Shown here piece after piece: positions 23,331-31,409 of a DNA stretch of 40,110 bases. A program made the position numbers and the translations under genes. Numbering within the stretch: position 1 is the first letter of the stretch; each line of letters starts with the position of its first letter. The notes beneath the pieces were generated by a model. That model was not told the DNA's origin and made no database searches. It worked only from the letters and a program-made list of their open reading frames with translations. This DNA is from Prevotella sp. (lineage in GTDB: Bacteria > Bacteroidota > Bacteroidia > Bacteroidales > Bacteroidaceae): positions 1 to 40,110 of the forward strand of contig JAFZSL010000065.1 in assembly GCA_017619375.1 (NCBI GenBank), written 5' to 3'.

Positions 23331-24335
23331 ATGAGAAAGTTGCTCAAAGACCTCTTCACCATCGAGAAGAACCCTCGAAAGAGACTGATGGCATACGAAT
23401 GGGTGGTGCTGGCCTACCTCCTTGCCACCACCGCCATGACACTCGTGTTCCAATCACGCCTGCCCAACGCTCACAGCATGCTGGTGGGTCGCGCCCACGT
23501 GGCCGCCGTATCCATCGCCATGTGGGCTGTCTACAGGATGATGCCCTGCGGACTGACCCGCATCCTGCGCGCCACCGTGCAACTGGTGCTTCTCAGTTGG
23601 TGGTATCCCGACATCTATGAACTCAACCGCATCTTCCCCAATCTCGACCACCTCTTCGCCTCATGGGAGCAGACGCTTTTTGGATGCCAGCCAGCCCTGC
23701 TCTTCTCAAAAGTGATGGACGACGCGTTGACCGGCGAATTGATGTGTCTGGGTTACGCCTGCTACTACCCCATGCTGGCGGTTGTGGCATTAGCCGTCAT
23801 AACATGCCGAAGCGAGGCCTTCGAACGAGTGATGTTCGTCATCGCCGCCACGTTCTTCATCCACTACGTCATCTTCATCGCCTTCCCCGTCACCGGACCG
23901 CAATACTACTACGAGGCGGTGGGCGTCGACAAGATAGCCAAGGGCGAGTTCCCCAACCTGCACGACTATTTCAACCACCATCAGGAAAGGATGGAGTGTC
24001 CGGGATATGCCGATGGCGTGTTCCACGGGATGGTGGCCTCCGCCCATGAGGCCGGAGAGCGCCCCGTGGCAGCCTTTCCCAGCAGCCATGTCGCCGTTTG
24101 CGTCATGCTCTTGCTCGTCACCTTCCACTACCATCTGAGGCGCCTCTTCCGCTGCCTGCTGCCATTCGCCATCCTCCTCTTCTTCTCCACCGTCTACATA
24201 CGTGCCCACTACGCCATCGACGCCATCGCAGGACTCGCCAGCGGCGCACTCTGCTTCGCGGTCTTCATGGCGGTGTCGAAGGGGATGGAGACAAGCGGAA
24301 GGCCAAAAGGCAAGAACAAGAAAAAACGCCTTTGA
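23331..24335 (+). CDS. PAP2 superfamily membrane enzyme, possible inositol phosphorylceramide synthase type
   Basis: The 334-residue polytopic membrane protein has the lipid-phosphatase/phosphotransferase signature: AAFPSSHVAV (His253) and IRAHYAIDAIAG (Arg291, His293, Asp297). The first motif KxxxxxxRP is not clearly present; the segment FPVTGPQYYY occupies the region before it, as in the AUR1/IPC-synthase branch of PAP2 proteins. About six to eight hydrophobic stretches are visible, with a basic tail GRPKGKNKKKRL. Possible reactions are transfer of a phospho-headgroup to ceramide or removal of phosphate from a lipid or undecaprenyl phosphate. It follows the reductase gene by one base. MiaB begins 58 bp downstream. 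Confidence 0.85.
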   Translation: MRKLLKDLFTIEKNPRKRLMAYEWVVLAYLLATTAMTLVFQSRLPNAHSMLVGRAHVAAVSIAMWAVYRMMPCGLTRILRATVQLVLLSWWYPDIYELNRIFPNLDHLFASWEQTLFGCQPALLFSKVMDDALTGELMCLGYACYYPMLAVVALAVITCRSEAFERVMFVIAATFFIHYVIFIAFPVTGPQYYYEAVGVDKIAKGEFPNLHDYFNHHQERMECPGYADGVFHGMVASAHEAGERPVAAFPSSHVAVCVMLLLVTFHYHLRRLFRCLLPFAILLFFSTVYIRAHYAIDAIAGLASGALCFAVFMAVSKGMETSGRPKGKNKKKRL

Positions 24336-24393
24336 AAAAAGCGCCACCCTGCTTGACAAGAAAACACCTCCCGATAATGATATAGCAACAAAA

Positions 24394-25725
24394 ATGAAGA
24401 AATTATACATAGAAACCTACGGATGCCAGATGAACGTCGCCGACAGCGAGGTGGTGGCCTCCGTGATGCAGATGGCCGGTTATGAAACCACCGACAAGGC
24501 GGAGGAGGCCGACGCCATCTTCCTGAACACTTGTTCGGTACGTGAAAACGCCGAGAACAAAATCTACCACCGCCTTGAGGTGCTCCACGGCGAGAACAAG
24601 CGCGGGAAAAAGCGCATCCTTGGCGTACTGGGCTGCATGGCCGAGCGTGTGCGAGAAGAACTCCTCGAGCACCACCACGCCGACCTCGTGGCCGGACCTG
24701 ACGCATACCTCAACCTGCCCGACCTCACGGCACAAGCCGAAATGGGCCTGAAGGCCATCAACATCGAACTCTCCACCACGGAAACCTATCGCAACGTGGT
24801 GCCGCAACGCATCGCCGGCAACCGCGTCAGCGGCTTCGTCAGCATCATGCGCGGCTGCAACAATTTCTGCCACTACTGCATCGTGCCTTACACCAGAGGG
24901 CGTGAACGTTCACGCGATGTGGAGAGCATCCTCCGCGAGGTGGCCGACCTGCAGCAACGCGGATTCCGCGAGGTCACCCTCTTGGGACAGAACGTCAACT
25001 CCTACCACTTCGCCAACGAAGGACGCGACATCGACTTCCCCAAACTCCTGCGCATGGTGGCAGAAGAAGCCCCCTCCATGCGGGTGCGCTTCACCACCTC
25101 GCACCCCAAGGACATGAGCGACGACACCCTCCGCGTCATCGCCGACACACCCAACGTGTGCCGGCACATCCACCTCCCCGTGCAGAGCGGCAGCGACAGA
25201 ATCCTGAAACTGATGAATCGGAAATATACTCGCGAGTGGTACCTTGGACGCGTGGAGGCCATCCGCCGCATCATCCCCGACTGCGGCCTCTCCACCGACA
25301 TCTTCGTGGGCTACCACAGCGAGACGGAGGAAGACCACCAACTCTCCCTCTCCCTCATGCAGGAAGTAGGCTATGACTCCGCCTTCATGTTCAAATACAG
25401 CGAGCGCCCTGGCACCTACGCCTCGAAACACCTGCCCGACAACGTGCCGGAAGAAGAGAAAATCCGACGTCTCAACCAACTCATCCAACTGCAGACGGAA
25501 CTGTCTGCCGAGGCCAACCGCCGCGACGTGGGAAAGACCTTCGACGTGCTGGTGGAAGGCTACAGCAAACGCTCACGCGAGCAACTCATGGGACGCAACG
25601 AACAAAACAAGGCCGTGGTGTTCGACAAGCAAGACCACCACATCGGCGACACGGTGAAGGTGCGCATCACCAGTTCCTCCAGCGCCACACTCCTCGGGGC
25701 TCCCGTCAACGACAATCATCTATAG
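24394..25725 (+). CDS. miaB: tRNA-2-methylthio-N6-dimethylallyladenosine synthase MiaB
   Basis: This radical-SAM methylthiotransferase adds the 2-methylthio group to i6A37 of tRNAs reading UNN codons. The product has 443 residues. The N-terminal UPF0004 domain has the cluster cysteines Cys11 (YGCQMN), Cys47 (LNTCSVREN) and Cys81 (GCMAERV). The radical-SAM core has Cys155-x3-Cys159-x2-Cys162 in GCNNFCHYC, followed by IVPYTRGRERSR. A C-terminal TRAM domain is at about 375-440 (KTFDVLVEGYSKRSREQLMG). The start at 24394 begins directly at MKKLYIETYGC; a longer open frame upstream overlaps the PAP2 gene and was rejected. Confidence 0.97.
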   Translation: MKKLYIETYGCQMNVADSEVVASVMQMAGYETTDKAEEADAIFLNTCSVRENAENKIYHRLEVLHGENKRGKKRILGVLGCMAERVREELLEHHHADLVAGPDAYLNLPDLTAQAEMGLKAINIELSTTETYRNVVPQRIAGNRVSGFVSIMRGCNNFCHYCIVPYTRGRERSRDVESILREVADLQQRGFREVTLLGQNVNSYHFANEGRDIDFPKLLRMVAEEAPSMRVRFTTSHPKDMSDDTLRVIADTPNVCRHIHLPVQSGSDRILKLMNRKYTREWYLGRVEAIRRIIPDCGLSTDIFVGYHSETEEDHQLSLSLMQEVGYDSAFMFKYSERPGTYASKHLPDNVPEEEKIRRLNQLIQLQTELSAEANRRDVGKTFDVLVEGYSKRSREQLMGRNEQNKAVVFDKQDHHIGDTVKVRITSSSSATLLGAPVNDNHL

Positions 25726-25803
25726 ATTGAGACAATAGAAGCCATAGATAACCATAGGAAATCCCTTGGATTACCAGCACCCATAGAAACTATAAAATAG
25801 CCA
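25726..25803. repeat. Degenerate CATAG-rich ~9-bp repeat
   Basis: The gap between miaB and the ABC transporter has repeated ATAG cores spaced at 9 to 10 bp (acaatag, gccatag, accatag, later cccatag and aaatag). The register is less regular than in the other arrays of this window. There is no terminator, so miaB may read through into the ABC transporter gene. Confidence 0.45.
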
Positions 25804-27633
25804 ATGAAAGAATTCCTGCAAGTGCTCAAGCGGTTTGTGCCGCCCTATAAGAAATACCTCGCCCTCTCGGTGCTGTTCAACATCCTCTCGGTGTTGCTCA
25901 ACATCTTCTCCTTCGCCGCCCTCGTGCCCATACTGCAAATCATCTTCAAGACAGGAGACACCGAGACGGCTACCGCCCTCATGGCGTGGGACTGGGAGAA
26001 CGCCAAGGAAGTGCTCACCAACAACATGAACTACTATGTCAACCAGATGATCAGCGAGTTGGGGGCGAGCACCACCCTCCTCCTCATCGGACTGTTTCTC
26101 GCCTTCACCACCATGCTCAAGACAGGAGCCTATTTCCTCTCCTCCGCCACCATCATCCCCATCCGAACCGGCGTGGTGCGCGACATCCGCAACCAACTCT
26201 ACCAGAAAATCACATCGCAATCGCTGGGATTCTTCTCCGAGGAGCGCAAGGGCGACATCATCGCACGAATGAGTGGCGACGTGCAAGAGGTGGAGAACTC
26301 CATCATGTCGTCGCTGGAGATGATCTTCAAAAACCCCATCCTCATCATAGGCTACTTCATCGTGCTCCTGCTCATCTCCTGGCAACTCACCCTCTTCACC
26401 CTGCTCATCGTCCCTGTCATGGGATGGTTCATGGGCATGGTGGGCAGGAAACTCAAACGGAAGTCCATCAAGGCGCAAGCCCTATGGAGCGACACGATGA
26501 GCCAGGTGGAGGAAACCCTCGGAGGACTGCGCATCATCAAGGCGTTCTGCGCCGAAGAGAAGATGAACGCCCGCTTCGACCGCATCAACACCGCCTATCG
26601 AAACGACATCATGAAGGTGAACATCCGACAGTCGATGGCACATCCCATGAGCGAGTTCCTTGGAACAGTGATGATCGTCATCGTGCTCTGGTTTGGCGGC
26701 GTCCTCGTGCTCAACAACCAAACCCTCTCCGGGCCACTCTTCATCTACTACATGGTAATGCTCTACAGCATCATCAACCCGCTCAAGGACTTCTCCAAGG
26801 CTGGATACAACATCCCGAAAGGACTCGCCTCCATGGAACGCGTGGACAAGATACTCATGGCGGAAATCGATATCAAGGAGAAGGAAAATCCCACGCACAT
26901 CAACGGATTCAACCATGAGATAGAGTTCCGACACGTCTCCTTCAAATACGGACAGCAATGGGTGCTGCAAGACATCTGCCTCACCATACCCAAGGGAAAG
27001 ACCGTGGCACTCGTGGGACAGAGCGGAAGCGGGAAGTCCACACTCGTGGACCTCATACCGCGATATTATGACGTGCAGGAAGGACAAGTGCTCATCGACG
27101 GCATCGACGTGCGTGACCTCGGACTGCACGACCTCCGTCAACTCATAGGAAACGTCAACCAAGAGTCCATCCTCTTCAACGACACCTTCTTCAACAACAT
27201 CGCCTTCGGCGTGGCCAACGCCACCCAGGAACAGGTGGAGGAAGCGGCACGCATCGCCAACGCACACGAGTTCATCATCGCCACCGAACAAGGTTACGAC
27301 ACCTCCGTGGGCGACCGCGGCGGACGACTCTCCGGAGGACAGCGACAACGTGTGAGCATCGCTCGCGCCATACTGAAAAACCCGCCCATCCTCATCCTCG
27401 ACGAAGCCACCTCGGCCCTCGACACCGAGAGCGAACGACTGGTGCAGGACGCCCTCGAACGACTGATGAAGACTCGCACCACCGTGGCCATCGCCCACCG
27501 GCTCTCCACCATCCGCAACGCCGACGAAATCTGCGTGCTCCACGAAGGACGCATCGTCGAAAGAGGCACACACGACCAACTGCTCGCCGCCGACGGCTAT
27601 TACAAGAAACTTCACGACATGCAAGCCACATGA
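25804..27633 (+). CDS. MsbA-like ABC exporter (permease-ATPase half transporter)
   Basis: The 609-residue protein joins an ABC type-1 exporter membrane domain (about 18-340, six helices such as YLALSVLFNILSVLLNIFSF) to an ATPase domain (about 360-605). The latter has Walker A GQSGSGKST (405-413), Q-loop NVNQESILF, signature LSGGQRQR, Walker B ILILDEATSALD and the H-loop in VAIAHRLSTI. Such half transporters work as homodimers. The intracellular segment GFFSEERKGDIIARMSGDVQ is typical of MsbA and related lipid flippases. Its stop overlaps the start of the LpxL-like acyltransferase gene by four bases, which supports a role in lipid A or other envelope-lipid export. A drug or peptide exporter is the alternative. 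Confidence 0.93.
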   Translation: MKEFLQVLKRFVPPYKKYLALSVLFNILSVLLNIFSFAALVPILQIIFKTGDTETATALMAWDWENAKEVLTNNMNYYVNQMISELGASTTLLLIGLFLAFTTMLKTGAYFLSSATIIPIRTGVVRDIRNQLYQKITSQSLGFFSEERKGDIIARMSGDVQEVENSIMSSLEMIFKNPILIIGYFIVLLLISWQLTLFTLLIVPVMGWFMGMVGRKLKRKSIKAQALWSDTMSQVEETLGGLRIIKAFCAEEKMNARFDRINTAYRNDIMKVNIRQSMAHPMSEFLGTVMIVIVLWFGGVLVLNNQTLSGPLFIYYMVMLYSIINPLKDFSKAGYNIPKGLASMERVDKILMAEIDIKEKENPTHINGFNHEIEFRHVSFKYGQQWVLQDICLTIPKGKTVALVGQSGSGKSTLVDLIPRYYDVQEGQVLIDGIDVRDLGLHDLRQLIGNVNQESILFNDTFFNNIAFGVANATQEQVEEAARIANAHEFIIATEQGYDTSVGDRGGRLSGGQRQRVSIARAILKNPPILILDEATSALDTESERLVQDALERLMKTRTTVAIAHRLSTIRNADEICVLHEGRIVERGTHDQLLAADGYYKKLHDMQAT

Positions 27634-28562
27634 AAATCGCCTACCGAATCACACGCGCACTGCTGTACCCGATATCGCTTCTGCCCTTCCGGGTGCTCTA
27701 TGCCATCTCCGACTGCCTCTACGTCCTGCTCTACCACGTGGCAGGTTACCGCAAGAAACTGGTGAGGCACCATCTCGAAACCTGCTTCCCGGAAAAGGAC
27801 AAGAAGGAGTTGAAAAACATCGAACGAGGGTTCTATCACTTCCTCTGCGACTATTTCCTGGAGGCCCTCAAACTCCTCTCCATCTCGAAAGAGGAAATGC
27901 TGAAGCATGTCGAACTGCGGGGTATGGAAGACATACAACAATGCTTCGACGAAGGACAGACCTGTGCCGCCATGATGGGACACTACGGCAACTGGGAATA
28001 CCTCACCACACTCAGATTAGGGTGGCCAAGGCATCCCGATGCCATTGAAGCCTTCATCTACCACCCCCTGTCAAACGATGTCTTCGACCAACTCTTCATC
28101 GACCTGCGCCAACACTTCGGAGGCGTCTGCGTACCCAAGAAAGACATCCTGAGATATCTTCTCAACTGCCGTCGCGAGGGGACGAAATTGCTCACAGGAT
28201 ACCTCTCCGACCAAACACCCAAGTGGACCAACATCCACCTCTGGCTCGACTTCCTTGGTCACGACACACCGGTGTTCACCAACGGCGAGAAACTGATGCG
28301 GAAGATGAACAACGCCGTCTTCTACGTCGACATGCAACGGCCGAGAAGAGGCTACTACATCGCTGACTTCAAACTCATCACCAAGACTCCCAACGAGATG
28401 GAGGAGAACGCCATCACCCGACGCTTCTTCGAAATGCTTGAGGAGAACATCCGTCGCGACCCACGCTTCTATCTATGGACCCATAACCGCTGGAAGCGCA
28501 CCCACGAAGAATTCGACCGACGTTTCAAGGTGGTCAACGGGAAAGTCATACCAATCTCGTAA
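27630..28562 (+). CDS. LpxL/HtrB family lipid A acyltransferase
   Basis: The 310-residue inner-membrane acyltransferase belongs to the lipid A biosynthesis (lauroyl/myristoyl-type) family. The start MKIAYRITRALLYPISLLPF is the usual membrane-anchoring segment. The catalytic H-x4-E is His118-Glu123 in MMGHYGNWEYLTTL, followed by the conserved DQTPKW segment (YLSDQTPKWTNIHLWLDFLG) and FYVDMQRPRRGYY. It likely adds a secondary acyl chain to lipid A or to a related lipid. Translational coupling (ATGA overlap) with the upstream ABC transporter suggests a lipid modification and export pair. Confidence 0.9.
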   Translation: MKIAYRITRALLYPISLLPFRVLYAISDCLYVLLYHVAGYRKKLVRHHLETCFPEKDKKELKNIERGFYHFLCDYFLEALKLLSISKEEMLKHVELRGMEDIQQCFDEGQTCAAMMGHYGNWEYLTTLRLGWPRHPDAIEAFIYHPLSNDVFDQLFIDLRQHFGGVCVPKKDILRYLLNCRREGTKLLTGYLSDQTPKWTNIHLWLDFLGHDTPVFTNGEKLMRKMNNAVFYVDMQRPRRGYYIADFKLITKTPNEMEENAITRRFFEMLEENIRRDPRFYLWTHNRWKRTHEEFDRRFKVVNGKVIPIS

Positions 28563-28569
28563 TGCAGGC

Positions 28570-28609
28570 CCCGCAATCCCGTAATACCGTTATATCGTTA
28601 TCCCGCAAC
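28570..28609. repeat. 8-bp tandem repeat (CCCGTAAT-like)
   Basis: Five 8-bp units follow the acyltransferase stop: cccgcaat, cccgtaat, accgttat, atcgttat, cccgcaac. The array fills most of the 91-bp gap before upp. Its unit length differs from the 9-bp arrays at other gaps. Confidence 0.65.
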
Positions 28610-28653
28610 AACATCACAACAACAATAGCCACCTTTAAAAAAGTCAACAAGAT

Positions 28654-29313
28654 ATGAAAATCATCAACCTCAGCGACAACAACAGCATCATCAACCAATA
28701 CATGGCTGAGATTCGCGACAAAGACTACCAGAAAAGCCGCCTGCTTTTCCGTAACAACATCATGCGCATCGGCGAGATGATGGCTTACGAAATCTCAAAA
28801 ACCCTCAATTATGAGACTCGTGACATCGCCACGCCACTCGGCATCGCCAAGGTGAACGTGCCCACCGACAAAATCGTGCTCGCCACCATTTTCCGTGCCG
28901 GACTGCCCTTCCACACCGGCTTCCTCAACATTTTCGACCACGCCGGCAACGCATTCGTCAGCGCCTACCGCGAATATGTGGACGAGGAACACCACAAGGT
29001 GGGCATACACGTGGAATACCTGGCTACACCAAGCATCGACGAGAAGAACCTCATCATAGCCGACCCCATGCTCGCCACAGGAGGAAGCATGGAACTGGGC
29101 TATCAGGCTTTCCTCTCCAAAGGCACACCGAAGCGCATCCATGTATGCTGCGTCATCGCCACGCCGGAAGGCATCGACCACATCCGACGCACCATGCCCG
29201 ACGAGAAGACCACCGTCTGGTGCGCCGCCATCGACCCCGGCATGAACGAGCACAAATACATCGTCCCTGGGTTCGGCGATGCCGGAGACCTGTGCTTCGG
29301 GGATAAGCTATAG
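28654..29313 (+). CDS. upp: Uracil phosphoribosyltransferase
   Basis: This cytosolic salvage enzyme makes UMP from uracil and PRPP. The product is 219 residues, normal for the family. It shows the N-terminal segment TRDIATPLGIAKV-like region, the PRPP-binding loop LIIADPMLATGGSM at about 129-142, and the uracil-binding C-terminal motif YIVPGFGDAGDLCFG. It appears to be a single-gene unit between repeat arrays; convergent with the AlkZ-related gene. Confidence 0.96.
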   Translation: MKIINLSDNNSIINQYMAEIRDKDYQKSRLLFRNNIMRIGEMMAYEISKTLNYETRDIATPLGIAKVNVPTDKIVLATIFRAGLPFHTGFLNIFDHAGNAFVSAYREYVDEEHHKVGIHVEYLATPSIDEKNLIIADPMLATGGSMELGYQAFLSKGTPKRIHVCCVIATPEGIDHIRRTMPDEKTTVWCAAIDPGMNEHKYIVPGFGDAGDLCFGDKL

Positions 29314-29325
29314 TCTTTTGCCAAG

Positions 29326-29388
29326 GGTTCTAGTTTTCCTAGAGGCTCTAGTTTTCCTAGAGCACCTAGAGCCTCCTAAGACCTCCTA
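29326..29388. repeat. 9-bp tandem repeat (NNTCCTAGA-like)
   Basis: Seven contiguous 9-bp units separate the convergent upp and AlkZ-related genes: ggttctagt, tttcctaga, ggctctagt, tttcctaga, gcacctaga, gcctcctaa, gacctccta. Units two and four are identical. This is the clearest of the 9-bp arrays in the window. The array may take the place of a terminator, as no T-tailed hairpin is obvious here. Confidence 0.8.
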
Positions 29389-29402
29389 AAAAATCCTATC
29401 CC

Positions 29403-30140
29403 CTATGAAAAAATCTTTTTCAAGCGCTGCTCTTCCACCCTAGGGAGGAGCTGCTTGAAATGTGCCATCAGCCGTAGGTGGGATTCCTCCGGCGTGCGGT
29501 CGCAACGGCAGGCGTCACGCCCGTAAAGTTGTTCGGGCGTGGTGAGCAAGGACCAGCCCCAGCCATATTCGCGGTTGTGCCTGTCACGAGGATAGACGAA
29601 ATCCTCGGTGACGATGCGGCAGCCCATCTGCAAGCGGGTGACGTAGGCATCGAAACGGCTGCGCATCTTCGGTCCCGTGAAACCACAAGCCGCACGCAAC
29701 TCCCTCGTAATCAGACTGCCATGCTCCTGCAAGGTGAGGAGGATGGCTTCCTCCACAGACCCTTCCTCCGGAGCGGGATGCTTGTGGCGGCGGTAGTTGC
29801 AGAAGTCGGGCCACCACGCTCTGCTGACAAAGCCGGCATGCTTGTCGAAGAACTTGCCATAGACACAGCCTCCGTCGGTGACCACCGGCCCTTTCCATTT
29901 CCACAAAGGCCAGTCCCATCCTCCGTCGGGAAGCCACACATAACGGCAGTCGGAAGCCACCATCTCCTCGGCGGAAAAACCACGTATGCCGCTTTGGAGC
30001 AGAGGCAAGAAGCCCACCTTCTCCACCAACTCAGCCAACTGCGTGGCATTATGAATTTCGAGGGAGGATAGGGAGTATAAGGAGACTTGTGTTCCTTGAG
30101 ATTCTGGATTTTCTATAGAATCCATAGGGTCTTTTGCCAT
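29403..30140 (-). CDS. AlkZ-related winged-helix DNA-binding protein
   Basis: The 245-residue product resembles AlkZ/YcaQ-related proteins of Bacteroidales, related to interstrand crosslink-repair glycosylases. Visible are HNATQLAELVEKVGFLPLLQ, FSAEEMVA, WDWPLWKWKGPV, GCVYGKFFDKHAGFVSR and, in the C-terminal half, a winged-helix segment EEAILLTLQEHGSLITRELR then LQMGCRIVTEDFVY. It may be only a small relative, since full AlkZ proteins are longer and carry a QxQ motif that is not seen here. The ATG at 30140 was chosen; the frame reaches back to 30194 but that extension reads through a repeated palindrome. The first ~28 codons coincide with a degenerate 9-bp repeat, so the N-terminus may be a recent addition. 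Confidence 0.7.
   Translation of the reverse strand: MAKDPMDSIENPESQGTQVSLYSLSSLEIHNATQLAELVEKVGFLPLLQSGIRGFSAEEMVASDCRYVWLPDGGWDWPLWKWKGPVVTDGGCVYGKFFDKHAGFVSRAWWPDFCNYRRHKHPAPEEGSVEEAILLTLQEHGSLITRELRAACGFTGPKMRSRFDAYVTRLQMGCRIVTEDFVYPRDRHNREYGWGWSLLTTPEQLYGRDACRCDRTPEESHLRLMAHFKQLLPRVEEQRLKKIFS
30061..30130. repeat. Degenerate 9-bp repeat within the 5' coding region of the AlkZ-related gene
   Basis: Read on the minus strand, 9-mers such as ggattctat, agaaaatcc, agaatctca, agtctcctt, atactccct and atcctccct follow one another, echoing the CTCCTA/CTAGA units of the neighbouring intergenic array. Nine is a multiple of three, so the repeat stays open and is read as SIENPESQGTQVSLYSLSS-type sequence. 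The repetition is weaker than in the intergenic arrays. Confidence 0.45.
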
Positions 30141-30161
30141 ATTATTTATTTTTTTGGGGGG

Positions 30162-30190
30162 ATACGGGAAGAATCCCGTATCTGCAGTGC
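30162..30190 (-). repeat. REP-like palindromic element, copy 1
   Basis: An 8-bp palindrome with arms atacggga and tcccgtat around a 4-nt loop (30162-30181) is followed by ctgcagtgc. The minus-strand sequence matches 32921-32947 at 24 of 27 positions. It lies between the CE12 stop and the AlkZ-related start. Confidence 0.7.
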
Positions 30191-30209
30191 ACACTGCTAT
30201 GATTTTGTG

Positions 30210-31403
30210 TCAATTTCCATCAGGCTTCTTCACGTCCTTCACCTTGGCGTCATACCAGCGGAAGGCGGCGGGGTCGTCGGGTGAGGCTGGGTCGTAACCC
30301 GGCCAGTCAGGCCTCAGGCCCTTCAAGAAAGGCAGGTTGAGGCGCTGCATTCCAGCCACCACCATCTTCGCCACCTCGTAGGCACCATAGGGGTTGAAAT
30401 GGGTATTGTCGGCCAAGGCCTTGTCCTGCCCCGGATAAGTGTTGGCGGGATAATGCACAAGGGCTTTCTTGCTCCCCTCGAAACCCAGGGTCTCGAAGAA
30501 GGTGCGCGTCATGCTGTTGAGGTCGATGACCGGCACCCCCTCGCGCTCCGCCACGCTGAGCATGGCGGCGGGGAAGTCGCCGTGCGTGTCCTTGAGATGG
30601 ATGTTGTCATCCTGCCATGCCCTCCTCTGCGTGGGAGTGCAAAAGATGATGTGCCCCCCGGCCTGTCGCACTTTGTCGATAAAGATTTTCAGGTTGTACA
30701 CATAATGATACCACGCACCGTCGCCAGGACGTTTCTCCTTCTCATCGTTATGGCCGAATTCGCACACTACGTAGTCGCCGGGCCGCATCATGGAGAGGAT
30801 TTTCTCCAGACGGTTGCCACCGAGGAAGGTTCGCGCGGTGAGACCGCTCTCGGCATGGTTGGAGATAGCCACGGAGGAGTCGAACCATCGTGTGACCATC
30901 TGTCCCCATGAAGCCCACGGCTCACTGTCCTGGTCCACCACGGTGGAGTTGCCACAGAGGAAGATGGTGGTCGCCGTGGTGTCCGGTTCGATTTTGATGC
31001 GGGTGACGGCCGGTGCGGCACCATTGAACTCCAATGTCAGGCTATCGTCCCAGTTGAGGTAGTCATACTCGCGCTCCTTCAGTTTGACACGCTCCTCCCG
31101 CATCCCCTTGTCGGTGGCGACGGCATAGACGGGCGACCGCTTGTTGACGACAAAGGAATAGTCCACCGACTGCCCCTTCCGTGTGGCGGCGTTCTCCACC
31201 ATCAGGCGTCTGGATTCCGCCCTTACCACGGTCTCCGCCTTCCGTTTTTTACTGCCGAGGGTGACGGTGACGAGATAGTTGCCGTCGGGCACCTGCACGG
31301 AGAAATACTGCGGACTGCTGATGCTAACGTCGAACGTGCCGGTCTGCGCCATGGCTGGCAAGGCCGCCATGCAAACCGCAGCAAGGATATGTCTTTTTTT
31401 CAT
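30210..31403 (-). CDS. CE12 rhamnogalacturonan acetylesterase (SGNH hydrolase)
   Basis: This exported esterase removes acetyl groups from galacturonate in rhamnogalacturonan-I so that lyases and hydrolases can act. The 397-residue product has a signal peptide (cleaved at Ala19, leaving Gln20). An N-terminal beta-rich domain (about 25-140; SPQYFSVQVPDGNYLVTVTL) precedes the SGNH domain: block I FLCGNSTVVD with nucleophile Ser153, HAESGLTARTF (Gly oxyanion), FGHNDEK (Asn), and block V DNTHFNPYGA with Asp332 and His335. The order and spacing fit CE12. It starts 6 bp after the rhamnose mutarotase stop codon, and they share the promoter near 31.9 kb. The PL11 lyase lies 1.6 kb beyond on the opposite strand. 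Confidence 0.9.
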   Translation of the reverse strand: MKKRHILAAVCMAALPAMAQTGTFDVSISSPQYFSVQVPDGNYLVTVTLGSKKRKAETVVRAESRRLMVENAATRKGQSVDYSFVVNKRSPVYAVATDKGMREERVKLKEREYDYLNWDDSLTLEFNGAAPAVTRIKIEPDTTATTIFLCGNSTVVDQDSEPWASWGQMVTRWFDSSVAISNHAESGLTARTFLGGNRLEKILSMMRPGDYVVCEFGHNDEKEKRPGDGAWYHYVYNLKIFIDKVRQAGGHIIFCTPTQRRAWQDDNIHLKDTHGDFPAAMLSVAEREGVPVIDLNSMTRTFFETLGFEGSKKALVHYPANTYPGQDKALADNTHFNPYGAYEVAKMVVAGMQRLNLPFLKGLRPDWPGYDPASPDDPAAFRWYDAKVKDVKKPDGN

Positions 31404-31409
31404 AGCCGT

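Noticed and set aside
26482-27624. Minus-strand open frame opposite the ABC transporter ATPase domain
   Set aside because: It mirrors a well-conserved ABC gene and shows no motif of its own.
30141-30194. N-terminal extension of the AlkZ-related protein
   Set aside because: The extra codons are read through the REP-like palindrome, which is clearly a dispersed repeat and not coding sequence.
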